Positions 39,414-47,458 of a stretch of 64,000 nt of DNA are shown one piece after another; position 1 is the first letter of the stretch, and each line of letters begins with the position of its first letter. The DNA is from JACCXG01 sp963785755 (lineage in GTDB: Bacteria; Acidobacteriota; Vicinamibacteria; Vicinamibacterales; 2-12-FULL-66-21): contig CAWAXG010000002.1 of NCBI GenBank assembly GCA_963785755.1, positions 434,001-498,000 on the forward strand, read 5' to 3'. The notes beneath the pieces are model-generated. The model had not been told where the DNA came from. It searched no databases and saw only the letters and a list, made by a program, of their open reading frames with translations. The position numbers and the translations under genes are program-made.

Positions 39414-41079
39414 ATGGTATGGCGTGCGGCAGTCGGCCTATCGCGACGTGCAGGCGCGCGGGTTCCTGACCTTCCTCTCACAGGGTTTCACCAACAACGC
39501 GCTCGCCGATGTGCTGCTCGGACTGCCGTCGCTCACCGGCGGCGCGCGGCTCGACAACCCGCAGAATCTGCGCGCGCACAGCTGGAGTCTGTTCGCGCAC
39601 GACGACTGGCGCGCCACACGGAAGCTGACCGTCTCCGCCGGCTTGCGCTACGACTACGCCTCGCCTCCGGTCGACAAGGACGACCGCGCCAACCTGTACG
39701 ATTTCGCCACCGGCAGCGTCGTCCCGGTGGGAACCGACAGCATGCCGCGAGGAGGATTCGAGCCGGATCGCAACAACATCGCTCCGCGCGTCGGCTTCGC
39801 GTGGACGCTCGACGATCTCTCGCAGTGGGTGGTGCGAGGAGGCTACGGGATCTACTACAACCAGGGGGCGCTCGCGACGTCGGAAGGTCTGTTCTTCAAT
39901 CCGCCGTACTTCAATCTCGGGGTCGCGTTTTCCGGGCCGGGACTGCCGCTGTTGACGCTGTCCAATCCTTTCCCCACGGACTTCCCGGTGTTCATCCCGC
40001 AATCGGCAACCGCCTATCAGCGCGATCTCCAGGCGCCATGGATGGAACACTGGAACGTCAACGTGCAGCGTCAGATCGGCGTGAGCCGCGCGATCGAGTT
40101 CGCCTACGTCGGATCCCGCGGGCACGACCTGATCTCCGCCCGCGACGGCAACCAGCCGGTTGCGAGCCCGATTCAACCCAACCTCCGGCCCAACCCGCTG
40201 TTCGCCGATATCACGCTGATCGAATCGCGGGCGTCATCGCGCTACAACGCCGCCCAGCTCAAATACGTGCAGCGGCTGGAGTACGGCCTCTCCACGATCG
40301 CCGGCTACACCTACGGGAAATCGACCGACGATGCGTCGGGGTTCTTCACGAGCGCGGGCGACGCCAACTTCCCGCAGAACAGCCTCGATCCGGGCGCGGA
40401 GCGCAGCCGATCGAGCTTCGACGTCCGCCACAGGTTCTCAATCGGTCTGACCTACGACCTGCCGTTCTCGGGCAACGCGTGGGTGAAGGACTGGCAGGTG
40501 CAGGTGGTCGGCAGCGCGAACAGCGGCCGTCCCTTCACGGTCGCCGTGCATCCCGACATCGACGCCAGCAACACCGGGCGATCGAATCTCGGATTCGGCT
40601 TCAACGATCGCCCGAACGTCAGCGGCGATCCCAATCTCTCAGCGGACGACCGGACGGAGGAACGCTGGTTCAACACCGCCGCGTTCTCGATGCCGCCGTT
40701 CGGCACGTTCGGAAACTCAGGCCGCAATACGGTCGAAGGCCCGGGTTTCAAGAACCTCAACCTCGGCATCGCGAAACTGGTCCCGCTCGGCGACGCACGG
40801 CTGCAGCTGCGTTTCGAGACCTTCAACCTGTTCAACACGACGAACTACGATCTGCCGGACGGGTTCCTGGGATCGCCGACCTTCGGCCAGATTCTCTCGC
40901 CGGATCTCCGCGACGCATTCAGCTGGGTTCAGGGCGCTCTTCTGAACATCGTCAACTCCCAACTCCCAACCTCCAACTCCAAGAAGAGCCGCTCGTACCA
41001 TCTGGGTGAAAAGCGAAACAACGGGCTTGGCGCTGTCTTTTGCCCCGTACACCGGCTCTCCTTTGGGAGTTGGGAGTGA
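39379..41079 (+). CDS. Oar-like TonB-dependent receptor, C-terminal part (frameshifted gene)
   Basis: This continues the preceding receptor; true coding resumes at 39346 with DSFQLSDTATVVWGSHLVKL. It holds most of the beta-barrel (LVKLGGEWYGVRQSAYRDV; WSLFAHDDWRATRKLTVSAG; GTFGNSGRNTVEGPGFKNLN; DARLQLRFETFNLFNTTNYD). The family's terminal signature, SPRRIQLG then FRALF with TGA at 40943-40945, is present but split over two other frames. Two more single-base changes therefore lie between about 40900 and 40928. As it stands the frame runs on into the inverted repeat at 40951 and ends artificially at 41079. Confidence 0.75.
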   Translation: MWGSHLVKLGGEWYGVRQSAYRDVQARGFLTFLSQGFTNNALADVLLGLPSLTGGARLDNPQNLRAHSWSLFAHDDWRATRKLTVSAGLRYDYASPPVDKDDRANLYDFATGSVVPVGTDSMPRGGFEPDRNNIAPRVGFAWTLDDLSQWVVRGGYGIYYNQGALATSEGLFFNPPYFNLGVAFSGPGLPLLTLSNPFPTDFPVFIPQSATAYQRDLQAPWMEHWNVNVQRQIGVSRAIEFAYVGSRGHDLISARDGNQPVASPIQPNLRPNPLFADITLIESRASSRYNAAQLKYVQRLEYGLSTIAGYTYGKSTDDASGFFTSAGDANFPQNSLDPGAERSRSSFDVRHRFSIGLTYDLPFSGNAWVKDWQVQVVGSANSGRPFTVAVHPDIDASNTGRSNLGFGFNDRPNVSGDPNLSADDRTEERWFNTAAFSMPPFGTFGNSGRNTVEGPGFKNLNLGIAKLVPLGDARLQLRFETFNLFNTTNYDLPDGFLGSPTFGQILSPDLRDAFSWVQGALLNIVNSQLPTSNSKKSRSYHLGEKRNNGLGAVFCPVHRLSFGSWE

Positions 41080-41092
41080 GGAGTGACGAGTC
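40951..41092. repeat. Word-type inverted repeat with shared core, copy A
   Basis: Left arm 40951-40982 is made of CAACTCCC words; the right arm near 41061-41092 is the complement (GGGAGTTGGGAGT...). The 80-base centre starts CCGCTCGTACCATCTGGG (40989) and continues TGAAAAGCGAAACAACGGG. The same centre start recurs in the repeat at 50566-50718. It begins five bases after the native stop of the TonB-dependent receptor and ends at the stop codon of the convergent PQQ-like gene. No open frame of its own. Confidence 0.8.
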
Positions 41093-42395
41093 AGAGCCCG
41101 ATAGCAAAGAGATGCTTCTCGCCCCGAATGTAGATGCGTCCGTTCGCGAGCGCGAGTGATGAGAGCACGGGCTCGTTGACCGAGTTGGTCCTCACGATCT
41201 CGTGTTTCGGCCCCGCCTTCAGCATGAACGTATCGCCGTCTTCGCTGGTCATCGCGATGTAGCCGCCAAAGGCGACCGGCGAGCCCATGAACCGCGATGG
41301 CACCGGCACGCGGCCGCCTTCGTATTTCACCTCGCCGGTCCGGGGGTCGAGACAGGTGACGATCCCGTTGTCGGTGAGCAGATAGAGATAGCCGTCATAG
41401 AGGATGTTCGACAGGACGTAGCCGGTGCCTTTCGAATACTCCCAGGCCACGCGCTTGTCCGGTGCCACCTCGCCCGGCCTGATGGCGATGACTTTCTTCG
41501 CCGGGTACCCCGCGGTCACGATGACCAGGCCGTGGCCGACGAGCGGCGTGTGAATCGCGTTGCTTTCGACGCCGGTCGTCCGCCAGAGCTCCTTCCCGGT
41601 CGCGGGATCGTACGAGACGATGAACTCGGTGGCGTTGGTCACGAGCTGGGTGCGCCCCTCGACGTCGACGAGCACCGGGGTCGCCCAGCTGATTTGCACG
41701 CTGCGCTTCGTGCGCCAGGCTTCCTTGCCCGTGACCTTGTCGTAGGCCACCAGCACCGACTGCTCGCCGTTGTCCTCGTCGCGCTGAATGATGACGAGGT
41801 TCTGATGGATGACCGGCGAGGTGCCGGTCCCGAGCCCGAGGGTCGGAAACTTCTCGACCGCTTTCCAGATCGGCTTTCCGTCGAAGTCGTACGCGTACAG
41901 TCCTTCCGGTCCGAAGTAGGCGTAAACCATGCGGCCGTCGGTCGCGGCCGTCGGTCCGGCAAACGAGCTTCGCCGATGCCGCGCGTCGTGAACCGGTCCC
42001 TCGTACGCCGTCCGCTCCCAGATCGTCTTGCCGGTCTTCGTGTCGAGCGCGAGCACGGTGAACGTATGTTTCCGATCGGCCGCGACGCTGTCGGGGTGGA
42101 TCCAGGGCTTGCCTTCCATCGTGTGCTCGACGGCCTTGGCTCCCGGCAGCGCCTCGCCCTCGACGACGGCGGTGACAAAGAGGCGGTCGCCCCAGACGAT
42201 CGGCGACGAGTGGCCGCTCGGCAGGGCGGCTTTCCAGAGGATGTTGCGGTCCGGCTGCCAGTCGGTCGGGAGCGTCTTCTCGGCCGAGATGCCTTGTCCG
42301 CCTGGACCGCGCCATTGCGGCCAGTTCTCGGCGGCGACCTCGACGGAATACATCGACACGATCATGGCGAGCGGACCAATTGCGGCACGAAGCAT
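41091..42395 (-). CDS. PQQ-like beta-propeller protein, secreted
   Basis: The 434-residue protein has a signal peptide and the opening ENWPQWRGPGGQGISAEKTL typical of the PQQ-binding-like/BamB-like family. Repeated blades follow, ending in motifs such as LALDTKTGKTIWERTA, VAYDKVTGKEAWRTKR, VSYDPATGKELWRTTG and TCLDPRTGEVKYEGG. True quinoprotein dehydrogenases have extra calcium and PQQ ligands (disulfide Cys-Cys, Asp) that I do not see, so enzyme activity is doubtful and a scaffold role is possible. It is divergent from the next, related gene across 201 bases (42396-42596). Confidence 0.85.
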   Translation of the reverse strand: MLRAAIGPLAMIVSMYSVEVAAENWPQWRGPGGQGISAEKTLPTDWQPDRNILWKAALPSGHSSPIVWGDRLFVTAVVEGEALPGAKAVEHTMEGKPWIHPDSVAADRKHTFTVLALDTKTGKTIWERTAYEGPVHDARHRRSSFAGPTAATDGRMVYAYFGPEGLYAYDFDGKPIWKAVEKFPTLGLGTGTSPVIHQNLVIIQRDEDNGEQSVLVAYDKVTGKEAWRTKRSVQISWATPVLVDVEGRTQLVTNATEFIVSYDPATGKELWRTTGVESNAIHTPLVGHGLVIVTAGYPAKKVIAIRPGEVAPDKRVAWEYSKGTGYVLSNILYDGYLYLLTDNGIVTCLDPRTGEVKYEGGRVPVPSRFMGSPVAFGGYIAMTSEDGDTFMLKAGPKHEIVRTNSVNEPVLSSLALANGRIYIRGEKHLFAIGL

Positions 42396-42596
42396 GAAAT
42401 CTCCTGAAGTGGGTCTCGATTATAGGTGCCCGGGCTGTATCGGCCCTCGCCGATGGGCCGAATGACGCCCCGCAACCTGTGGAAGCTCGTCAACCGGGGA
42501 CGAGCGCCGACCGAAACGGTGAAGGCGTGGCGGACGTCCTTACGAAATGTTGGAGATTGAGCCCGACGTCGGGCCCGACCTATCCTTAAGAGATTT

Positions 42597-44858
42597 ATGA
42601 CACGACATTCTCGCGTCTCGCTTCTGCTGACGTTCGCGTTCCTCGTGCCGGCGGCCGCCCTTCTGAGCGGCGCCGATTGGCCCGAATGGCGGGGACCGGC
42701 CCGGACCGGCGTCTCGACGGAAACCGGCCTGCCCTCCTCATGGGCGCCCACCGGCGAGAACCTCGCCTGGAAGGTCGAGTTCGGCGGCCGGTCGTCGCCG
42801 GTCGTGTTCGGCGACCGCCTGTACCTGCAGAACACGTCCGGCGCGGGCGCCGAGATGCAGGAACGGCTGATGGCCTTCAACGCCGATACCGGCAAGCTGC
42901 TGTGGGAGCACAAATACAACCTCTTCACGAGCGACGTGCCGCCGCACCGGATTGCCTGGGCGTCCCCCGCCGTCGACCCGGCGACCGGCAACGTCTTCGC
43001 CTTCAGCGGGAACGGCCTCCTGATGGCGCTGTCCCCGGCCGGCAAGCTCTTATGGGAACGCTCGCTGGCCGAGGAATTCGGCATGTGGACGACCCATGGC
43101 GGGCGCGTCTCGTCGCCGGTCATCGATGCCGAGAAGGTCATCGTCAGCGGCCTCACGTTCCTGTGGGGTCAGCATTCGGGTGGCGCCCATCGCTTTCTCG
43201 CGTTCGACAAGAGCAACGGCCAGGCGATCTGGATGAGCGCGCCGGAAGGGCGCCCGACCGATACGATTTACGCCAACCCCTACATCGGCGACGTCAATGG
43301 CACGCGGATGCTGTTCTCGGGCGGCAGCGACGGCGCCATGCACGCGATCAAAGTCGCGACCGGCGAACCGATCTGGAACTGGAGGGTCAGCCAGCGCGGC
43401 CTGAACACCGCCGCGCTCCTGCTCGGGCCGGACGTCATCGTCAGTCACAGCGAGGAGAACCTCGGGACGAGCGAAATGGGCATGCTGGCGGCGGTCCCGG
43501 CGGCGTCCGCCGGGGCGCTGACCGACAAGAACGCGCGCTGGATCGCGCGCGGAGTGCAGGCGGGGTATGCGTCGCCTGTCGCCGACGCGGAGCGCATCTA
43601 TGTGCTCGACAACGGCGGCGTCCTGTTCGCGTTCGACATCAAGACCGGCAATCAGGTGTGGCATCAGGTGCTGGGCACGATTGCCAAAGCGTCGCCGGTG
43701 CTGGCGGACGGCAAGCTCTATCTCGGCACCGAGAACACGGGAGACGCCGGCGGCAAGTTCTTCATCATCCGTCCGCACGCGGACAAGGCGGAGGTCCTCG
43801 ACCAGGACTGGCTGGGCACGCCGCAGAAGTCCGAGTTGATCATCGCGTCGCCAATCGTGGCGCGCGGGCGCATCTACGTCACGTCCATGGACGCGTTGTA
43901 CGCGATTGGTCCGAAGGGAACGCCGAAACCCTCTGGATCGCAGGGAACAGGCGGCCCCGGCGCAGGCGGGGCCACTGCCGCCGCAGCCGGCGCGCCAGCA
44001 ACCCTGCTCGTGACGCCCACCGAGCTGACTCTGAAGCCGGGTGTCAGCGTCGCGCTTTCGGCCAGGAGTTTCGACGCGCAGGGGCGAGAGATAAAGGATC
44101 CGGCGGCGGCCTCGGCCAAGTGGGAATTGGAAGGGCTGAAGGGGACGCTCGAAAAGGGCCGCTTCACGCCTGATAAGGCCGCCGGCGCGCAGGCCGGCGC
44201 GGTCAAGGTCACGTCAGGCAGCGTCTCCGGCGCGTCTCGTATTCGCGTGGTTCCCGATCTACCGTGGACCTTCGACTTCGAGAGCAGCGGCGAAACACCA
44301 CCGGCGCAGTGGATCAATGCGACCGGCAAGTTCGCCGTGCGCGCCGTCGACGGCAACAAGGTGCTGGTGAAGCTGGCCGAGAATCCGTTCGCGTTCGCCA
44401 AGCGGACGCGGCCGTTCTTCGGGCCGCCCGACGTCAGCAACTACACCATCGAAGCGGACGTGCGCTCGATGGAGCGCCGCCGGCAGATGTCGGACGTCGG
44501 GATCGTGGCACAGCGGTATGAGCTGGTGCTGTTCGGCAATCACCAGCGGCTCGAGCTCCAGCCGTGGCAGCCGGAGACGCAGCGCACCCAGCGCGTCGAA
44601 TACAAGTGGAAGCCCGACACGTGGTACGTGATGAAGCTGGAAGTGCAATCGCTCGACGGCAACAAGGTCCGCGCGCGCGGCAAGGTCTGGCCGAAGGGCG
44701 AGGCCGAGCCCGCGAAGTGGCTGATCGAGCGCATCGATCCGATCGGCAGCCACAAGGGCAGCGCGGGCCTCTATGCCGACGCCCTCAACTCGGCGCCGCA
44801 GGGCGGCTCCGAGATCTTCTACGACAACATCAAGGTCTATCGAAACACCAGTAAATAA
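42597..44858 (+). CDS. PQQ-like beta-propeller with C-terminal LamG/DUF1080-like domain
   Basis: The 753-residue secreted protein has a signal peptide, then the WPEWRGPARTGVSTETGLP opening and a seven- to eight-bladed propeller (AFNADTGKLLWEHKYN; AFDIKTGNQVWHQVLG; DALYAIGPKG) to about residue 440. A Gly/Ala linker leads into an Ig-like segment (LLVTPTELTLKPGVSVALSA, about 465-555). The end (about 560-753, FDFESSGETPPAQWINATGK; IEADVRSMERRRQMSDVGIV; DTWYVMKLEVQSLDGNKVRA) resembles LamG/DUF1080 jelly-roll domains of sugar-binding proteins. It is first of a three-gene plus-strand run; only two bases separate it from the next gene. Confidence 0.85.
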   Translation: MTRHSRVSLLLTFAFLVPAAALLSGADWPEWRGPARTGVSTETGLPSSWAPTGENLAWKVEFGGRSSPVVFGDRLYLQNTSGAGAEMQERLMAFNADTGKLLWEHKYNLFTSDVPPHRIAWASPAVDPATGNVFAFSGNGLLMALSPAGKLLWERSLAEEFGMWTTHGGRVSSPVIDAEKVIVSGLTFLWGQHSGGAHRFLAFDKSNGQAIWMSAPEGRPTDTIYANPYIGDVNGTRMLFSGGSDGAMHAIKVATGEPIWNWRVSQRGLNTAALLLGPDVIVSHSEENLGTSEMGMLAAVPAASAGALTDKNARWIARGVQAGYASPVADAERIYVLDNGGVLFAFDIKTGNQVWHQVLGTIAKASPVLADGKLYLGTENTGDAGGKFFIIRPHADKAEVLDQDWLGTPQKSELIIASPIVARGRIYVTSMDALYAIGPKGTPKPSGSQGTGGPGAGGATAAAAGAPATLLVTPTELTLKPGVSVALSARSFDAQGREIKDPAAASAKWELEGLKGTLEKGRFTPDKAAGAQAGAVKVTSGSVSGASRIRVVPDLPWTFDFESSGETPPAQWINATGKFAVRAVDGNKVLVKLAENPFAFAKRTRPFFGPPDVSNYTIEADVRSMERRRQMSDVGIVAQRYELVLFGNHQRLELQPWQPETQRTQRVEYKWKPDTWYVMKLEVQSLDGNKVRARGKVWPKGEAEPAKWLIERIDPIGSHKGSAGLYADALNSAPQGGSEIFYDNIKVYRNTSK

Positions 44859-44860
44859 CT

Positions 44861-46303
44861 ATGAGAAAACTTTTCGTAGCCGTGTCGGCGCTCGCGGTCT
44901 CGGTCGGATCGCTGGTGCTTCTCGCGTCAGATCCTCCGAAGCCCGATTGGCCGATGTGGGGCGGCACCGCCGACCGCAACATGCTCTCGAGCATGAAGGG
45001 CCTGCCCACGAGCTGGGACGTCAAGACGAAGAAGAACATCAAGTGGGTGGCCGAGCTCGGGTCGCAGACCTACGGCAATCCGGTCGTCGCGGGCGGCGTC
45101 GTGTATCTGGGCACCAACAACGAGTCCCCGAAGGATCCGAACGTCAAGGGAGACAAGGGCATCCTGATGGCGTTCAGCGAGGCCGACGGCCAGTTCCTGT
45201 GGCAGGCCGTTCACGACAAGCTCGCGGCCGGGCGCGCGAACGACTGGCCGTTCCAGGGCATCTGCTCCTCGCCCCTCGTCGACAACGGCGTCGTCTATTA
45301 CGTCTCCAACCGCGGCGAGCTGATGGCGGTCGACGCCGACGGCTTCCGCGACAAGACCAACGACGGCCTGGTCAAGGACGAGAAGCTGAATCGCGAAGTC
45401 GACGCCGACGTGATCTGGCGCTTCGACATGATGGAGGAGCTCGGCGTCCAGCAGCACAACATGGCCAACTCCTCGCCGGTCGTGTTCGAGAACCTGATCT
45501 TCGTGAGCACCTCGAACGGACAGGACGAGAGCCACGTGAACGTCCCGTCGCCGAAGGCGCCGGCCATCATCGCCGTCGACAAGACCACCGGGAAGCTCGT
45601 CTGGGAGGACAACCCGGTCGGAGAGAAGGTCCTTCACGGCCAGTGGTCGTCCCCGGCGGTTGGAACCATCGGCGGTGTCGTGCAGGTGGTGATCGGCCAG
45701 GGCGACGGCTGGGTGCGCGGCTACGACGCGAAGGCCCACAAGGATGGCCAGAACAAGGCACTGTGGGAGTTCGACCTCAATCCCAAGGACTCGGTCTGGC
45801 CGAAGACGCGCAACGAGGTCATCAGCACGCCGGTCATCCTGGACAACGTCGTCTACATCGCGAACGGTCAGGACCCGGAACACGGCGAGGGCGTGGGGCA
45901 CCTCTACGCCATCGACGCGACCAAGCGCGGGGACATCACCAAGACCGGGCAGATCTGGCACTACGGCGACATCCGGCGATCGATCTCGACCGGCGCCATC
46001 TACAACGGCATCCTGTTCTACTCCGACTTCAGCGGCTTCCTGCACGCGGTCGACATCAAGACGGGCAAGCCGTACTGGAAGCACGACATGTTCGCGGCGA
46101 TCTGGGGATCGCCGATGGTGATCGACGGCAAGGTCTACCTCGGCGACGAGGATGGCGACGTCGCCGTGATCAACGCCGACAAGGCGATGAAGCTGATTGC
46201 GGAAAACAACATGGGGAGCTCGGTGTACTCGACGGCGGTCCCCGCCAACGGCACGCTGTTCCTCGTGAACCGGAATCAGCTGTTCGCCATCGCGACGAAA
46301 TAG
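44861..46303 (+). CDS. PQQ-like beta-propeller protein
   Basis: The 480-residue exported paralogue opens PKPDWPMWGGTADRNMLSSM after a signal sequence (LFVAVSALAVSVGSLVLLAS). Blades include IIAVDKTTGKLVWEDN, VRGYDAKAHKDGQNKALWEF, LYAIDATKRGDITKTGQIW, HAVDIKTGKPYWKHDM and VYLGDEDGDVAVINADK. It has more acidic and Asn-rich loops than its neighbours. Middle gene of the operon 42597-47458. Confidence 0.85.
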   Translation: MRKLFVAVSALAVSVGSLVLLASDPPKPDWPMWGGTADRNMLSSMKGLPTSWDVKTKKNIKWVAELGSQTYGNPVVAGGVVYLGTNNESPKDPNVKGDKGILMAFSEADGQFLWQAVHDKLAAGRANDWPFQGICSSPLVDNGVVYYVSNRGELMAVDADGFRDKTNDGLVKDEKLNREVDADVIWRFDMMEELGVQQHNMANSSPVVFENLIFVSTSNGQDESHVNVPSPKAPAIIAVDKTTGKLVWEDNPVGEKVLHGQWSSPAVGTIGGVVQVVIGQGDGWVRGYDAKAHKDGQNKALWEFDLNPKDSVWPKTRNEVISTPVILDNVVYIANGQDPEHGEGVGHLYAIDATKRGDITKTGQIWHYGDIRRSISTGAIYNGILFYSDFSGFLHAVDIKTGKPYWKHDMFAAIWGSPMVIDGKVYLGDEDGDVAVINADKAMKLIAENNMGSSVYSTAVPANGTLFLVNRNQLFAIATK

Positions 46304-46324
46304 ATGCGGCGCATCCGATAAGCC

Positions 46325-47458
46325 ATGGTTGCTCTCCTCAAGTTGTCATCGCAGGTTCTCGTGCTCACGCTGTCCACGATCGGCATGGCCGCTCAGGCGC
46401 CGGCCGGCGCCCCAGCGGATCGATGGCCGCAGTTCCGCGGCTCCCCCGCCCTGCTCGGCACCAGTCCCGCCGCGCTTCCTGACAAGCTGAAGGTGCTGTG
46501 GACGTACGAGGCGGGCGAAGCCATCGAGTCGTCGGCGGCGATCGCCGATGGGGTCGTCTATGTCGGCGCGCAGCCGGGAGAACTGCACGCAGTCGGCCTG
46601 GCGGATGGGAAGCTGCGCTGGAAATACAAGGCCTCTCCGGAGGGCATCGGCGAATCATCACCCGCGGTCGCCGGCGGCCTGGTGTACTTCGGCGATCTCG
46701 GCAACGTGGTGCATGCCGTCGACGCGGCCACCGGGAAGGCCGCCTGGACGTTCAAGACCAACGGCGAGATCAAATCATCGCCGGTCGTCGCCGGCGATCG
46801 CATCCTGATTGGGTCGTACGACTCGTACCTGTACGCCCTCGGCGCGAAGGACGGGAAGCTGCTCTGGAAAGTGCAGACCGAAGGCTACGTTCATGCCACA
46901 CCCGCGGTCGTCGATGGCGTGGCGTACATCGCGGGATGCGATGAAATCCTCAGAGCCATCCGCATCAGCGACGGCAAGGAAATGTTCGCGATCTCGTCCG
47001 GCGCCTACACCGGCGCCTCGCCGGTCATCCTCGACGGGCGCGCTTATTACGGCACCTACGAGAGCGAAGTGCTGGCCGTCGATCTCAAGGCGCGCAAGAT
47101 TGCGTGGCGCTACAAGCATCCCGAACGGAACTTCCCGTTCTATTCGTCGGCCGCCGTCGCCGGCGATCGCGTCATCGTCGGCGGGCGCGACAAGTTCGTG
47201 CATGCGATCGATCGCAAGGCGGGCAAGGCGGCATGGACCTTCCCGACGCGCGCGCGCGTCGATTCCTCGCCGGTGGTGGCCGGCAACCGCGTCTACATCG
47301 GCGGCAACGACGGCAAGCTCTACGTCCTCGACGTGGCGACGGGCAAGAGCGTGTTCGAGTTCGAGGCGGGCGGGCCGCTGTCCGCGTCGCCGGCGATTGC
47401 CGCCGGACGGCTCGTCATCGGGTCACAGGACGGCAAGCTGTTCTGCCTCGGCGCCTGA
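46325..47458 (+). CDS. PQQ-like beta-propeller protein, BamB-like
   Basis: The 377-residue protein has the most regular propeller of the set. After a signal peptide and RWPQFRGSPALLGTSPAALP, blades recur every 40 residues or so with the xLYALxxKDGKxxWxx pattern (HAVGLADGKLRWKYKASPEG; HAVDAATGKAAWTFKTNGEI; YALGAKDGKLLWKVQTEGYV; HAIDRKAGKAAWTFPTRARV). The size fits BamB, but no Bam gene is near, so an assembly-scaffold role is not supported by context. Last gene of the operon. Confidence 0.85.
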   Translation: MVALLKLSSQVLVLTLSTIGMAAQAPAGAPADRWPQFRGSPALLGTSPAALPDKLKVLWTYEAGEAIESSAAIADGVVYVGAQPGELHAVGLADGKLRWKYKASPEGIGESSPAVAGGLVYFGDLGNVVHAVDAATGKAAWTFKTNGEIKSSPVVAGDRILIGSYDSYLYALGAKDGKLLWKVQTEGYVHATPAVVDGVAYIAGCDEILRAIRISDGKEMFAISSGAYTGASPVILDGRAYYGTYESEVLAVDLKARKIAWRYKHPERNFPFYSSAAVAGDRVIVGGRDKFVHAIDRKAGKAAWTFPTRARVDSSPVVAGNRVYIGGNDGKLYVLDVATGKSVFEFEAGGPLSASPAIAAGRLVIGSQDGKLFCLGA

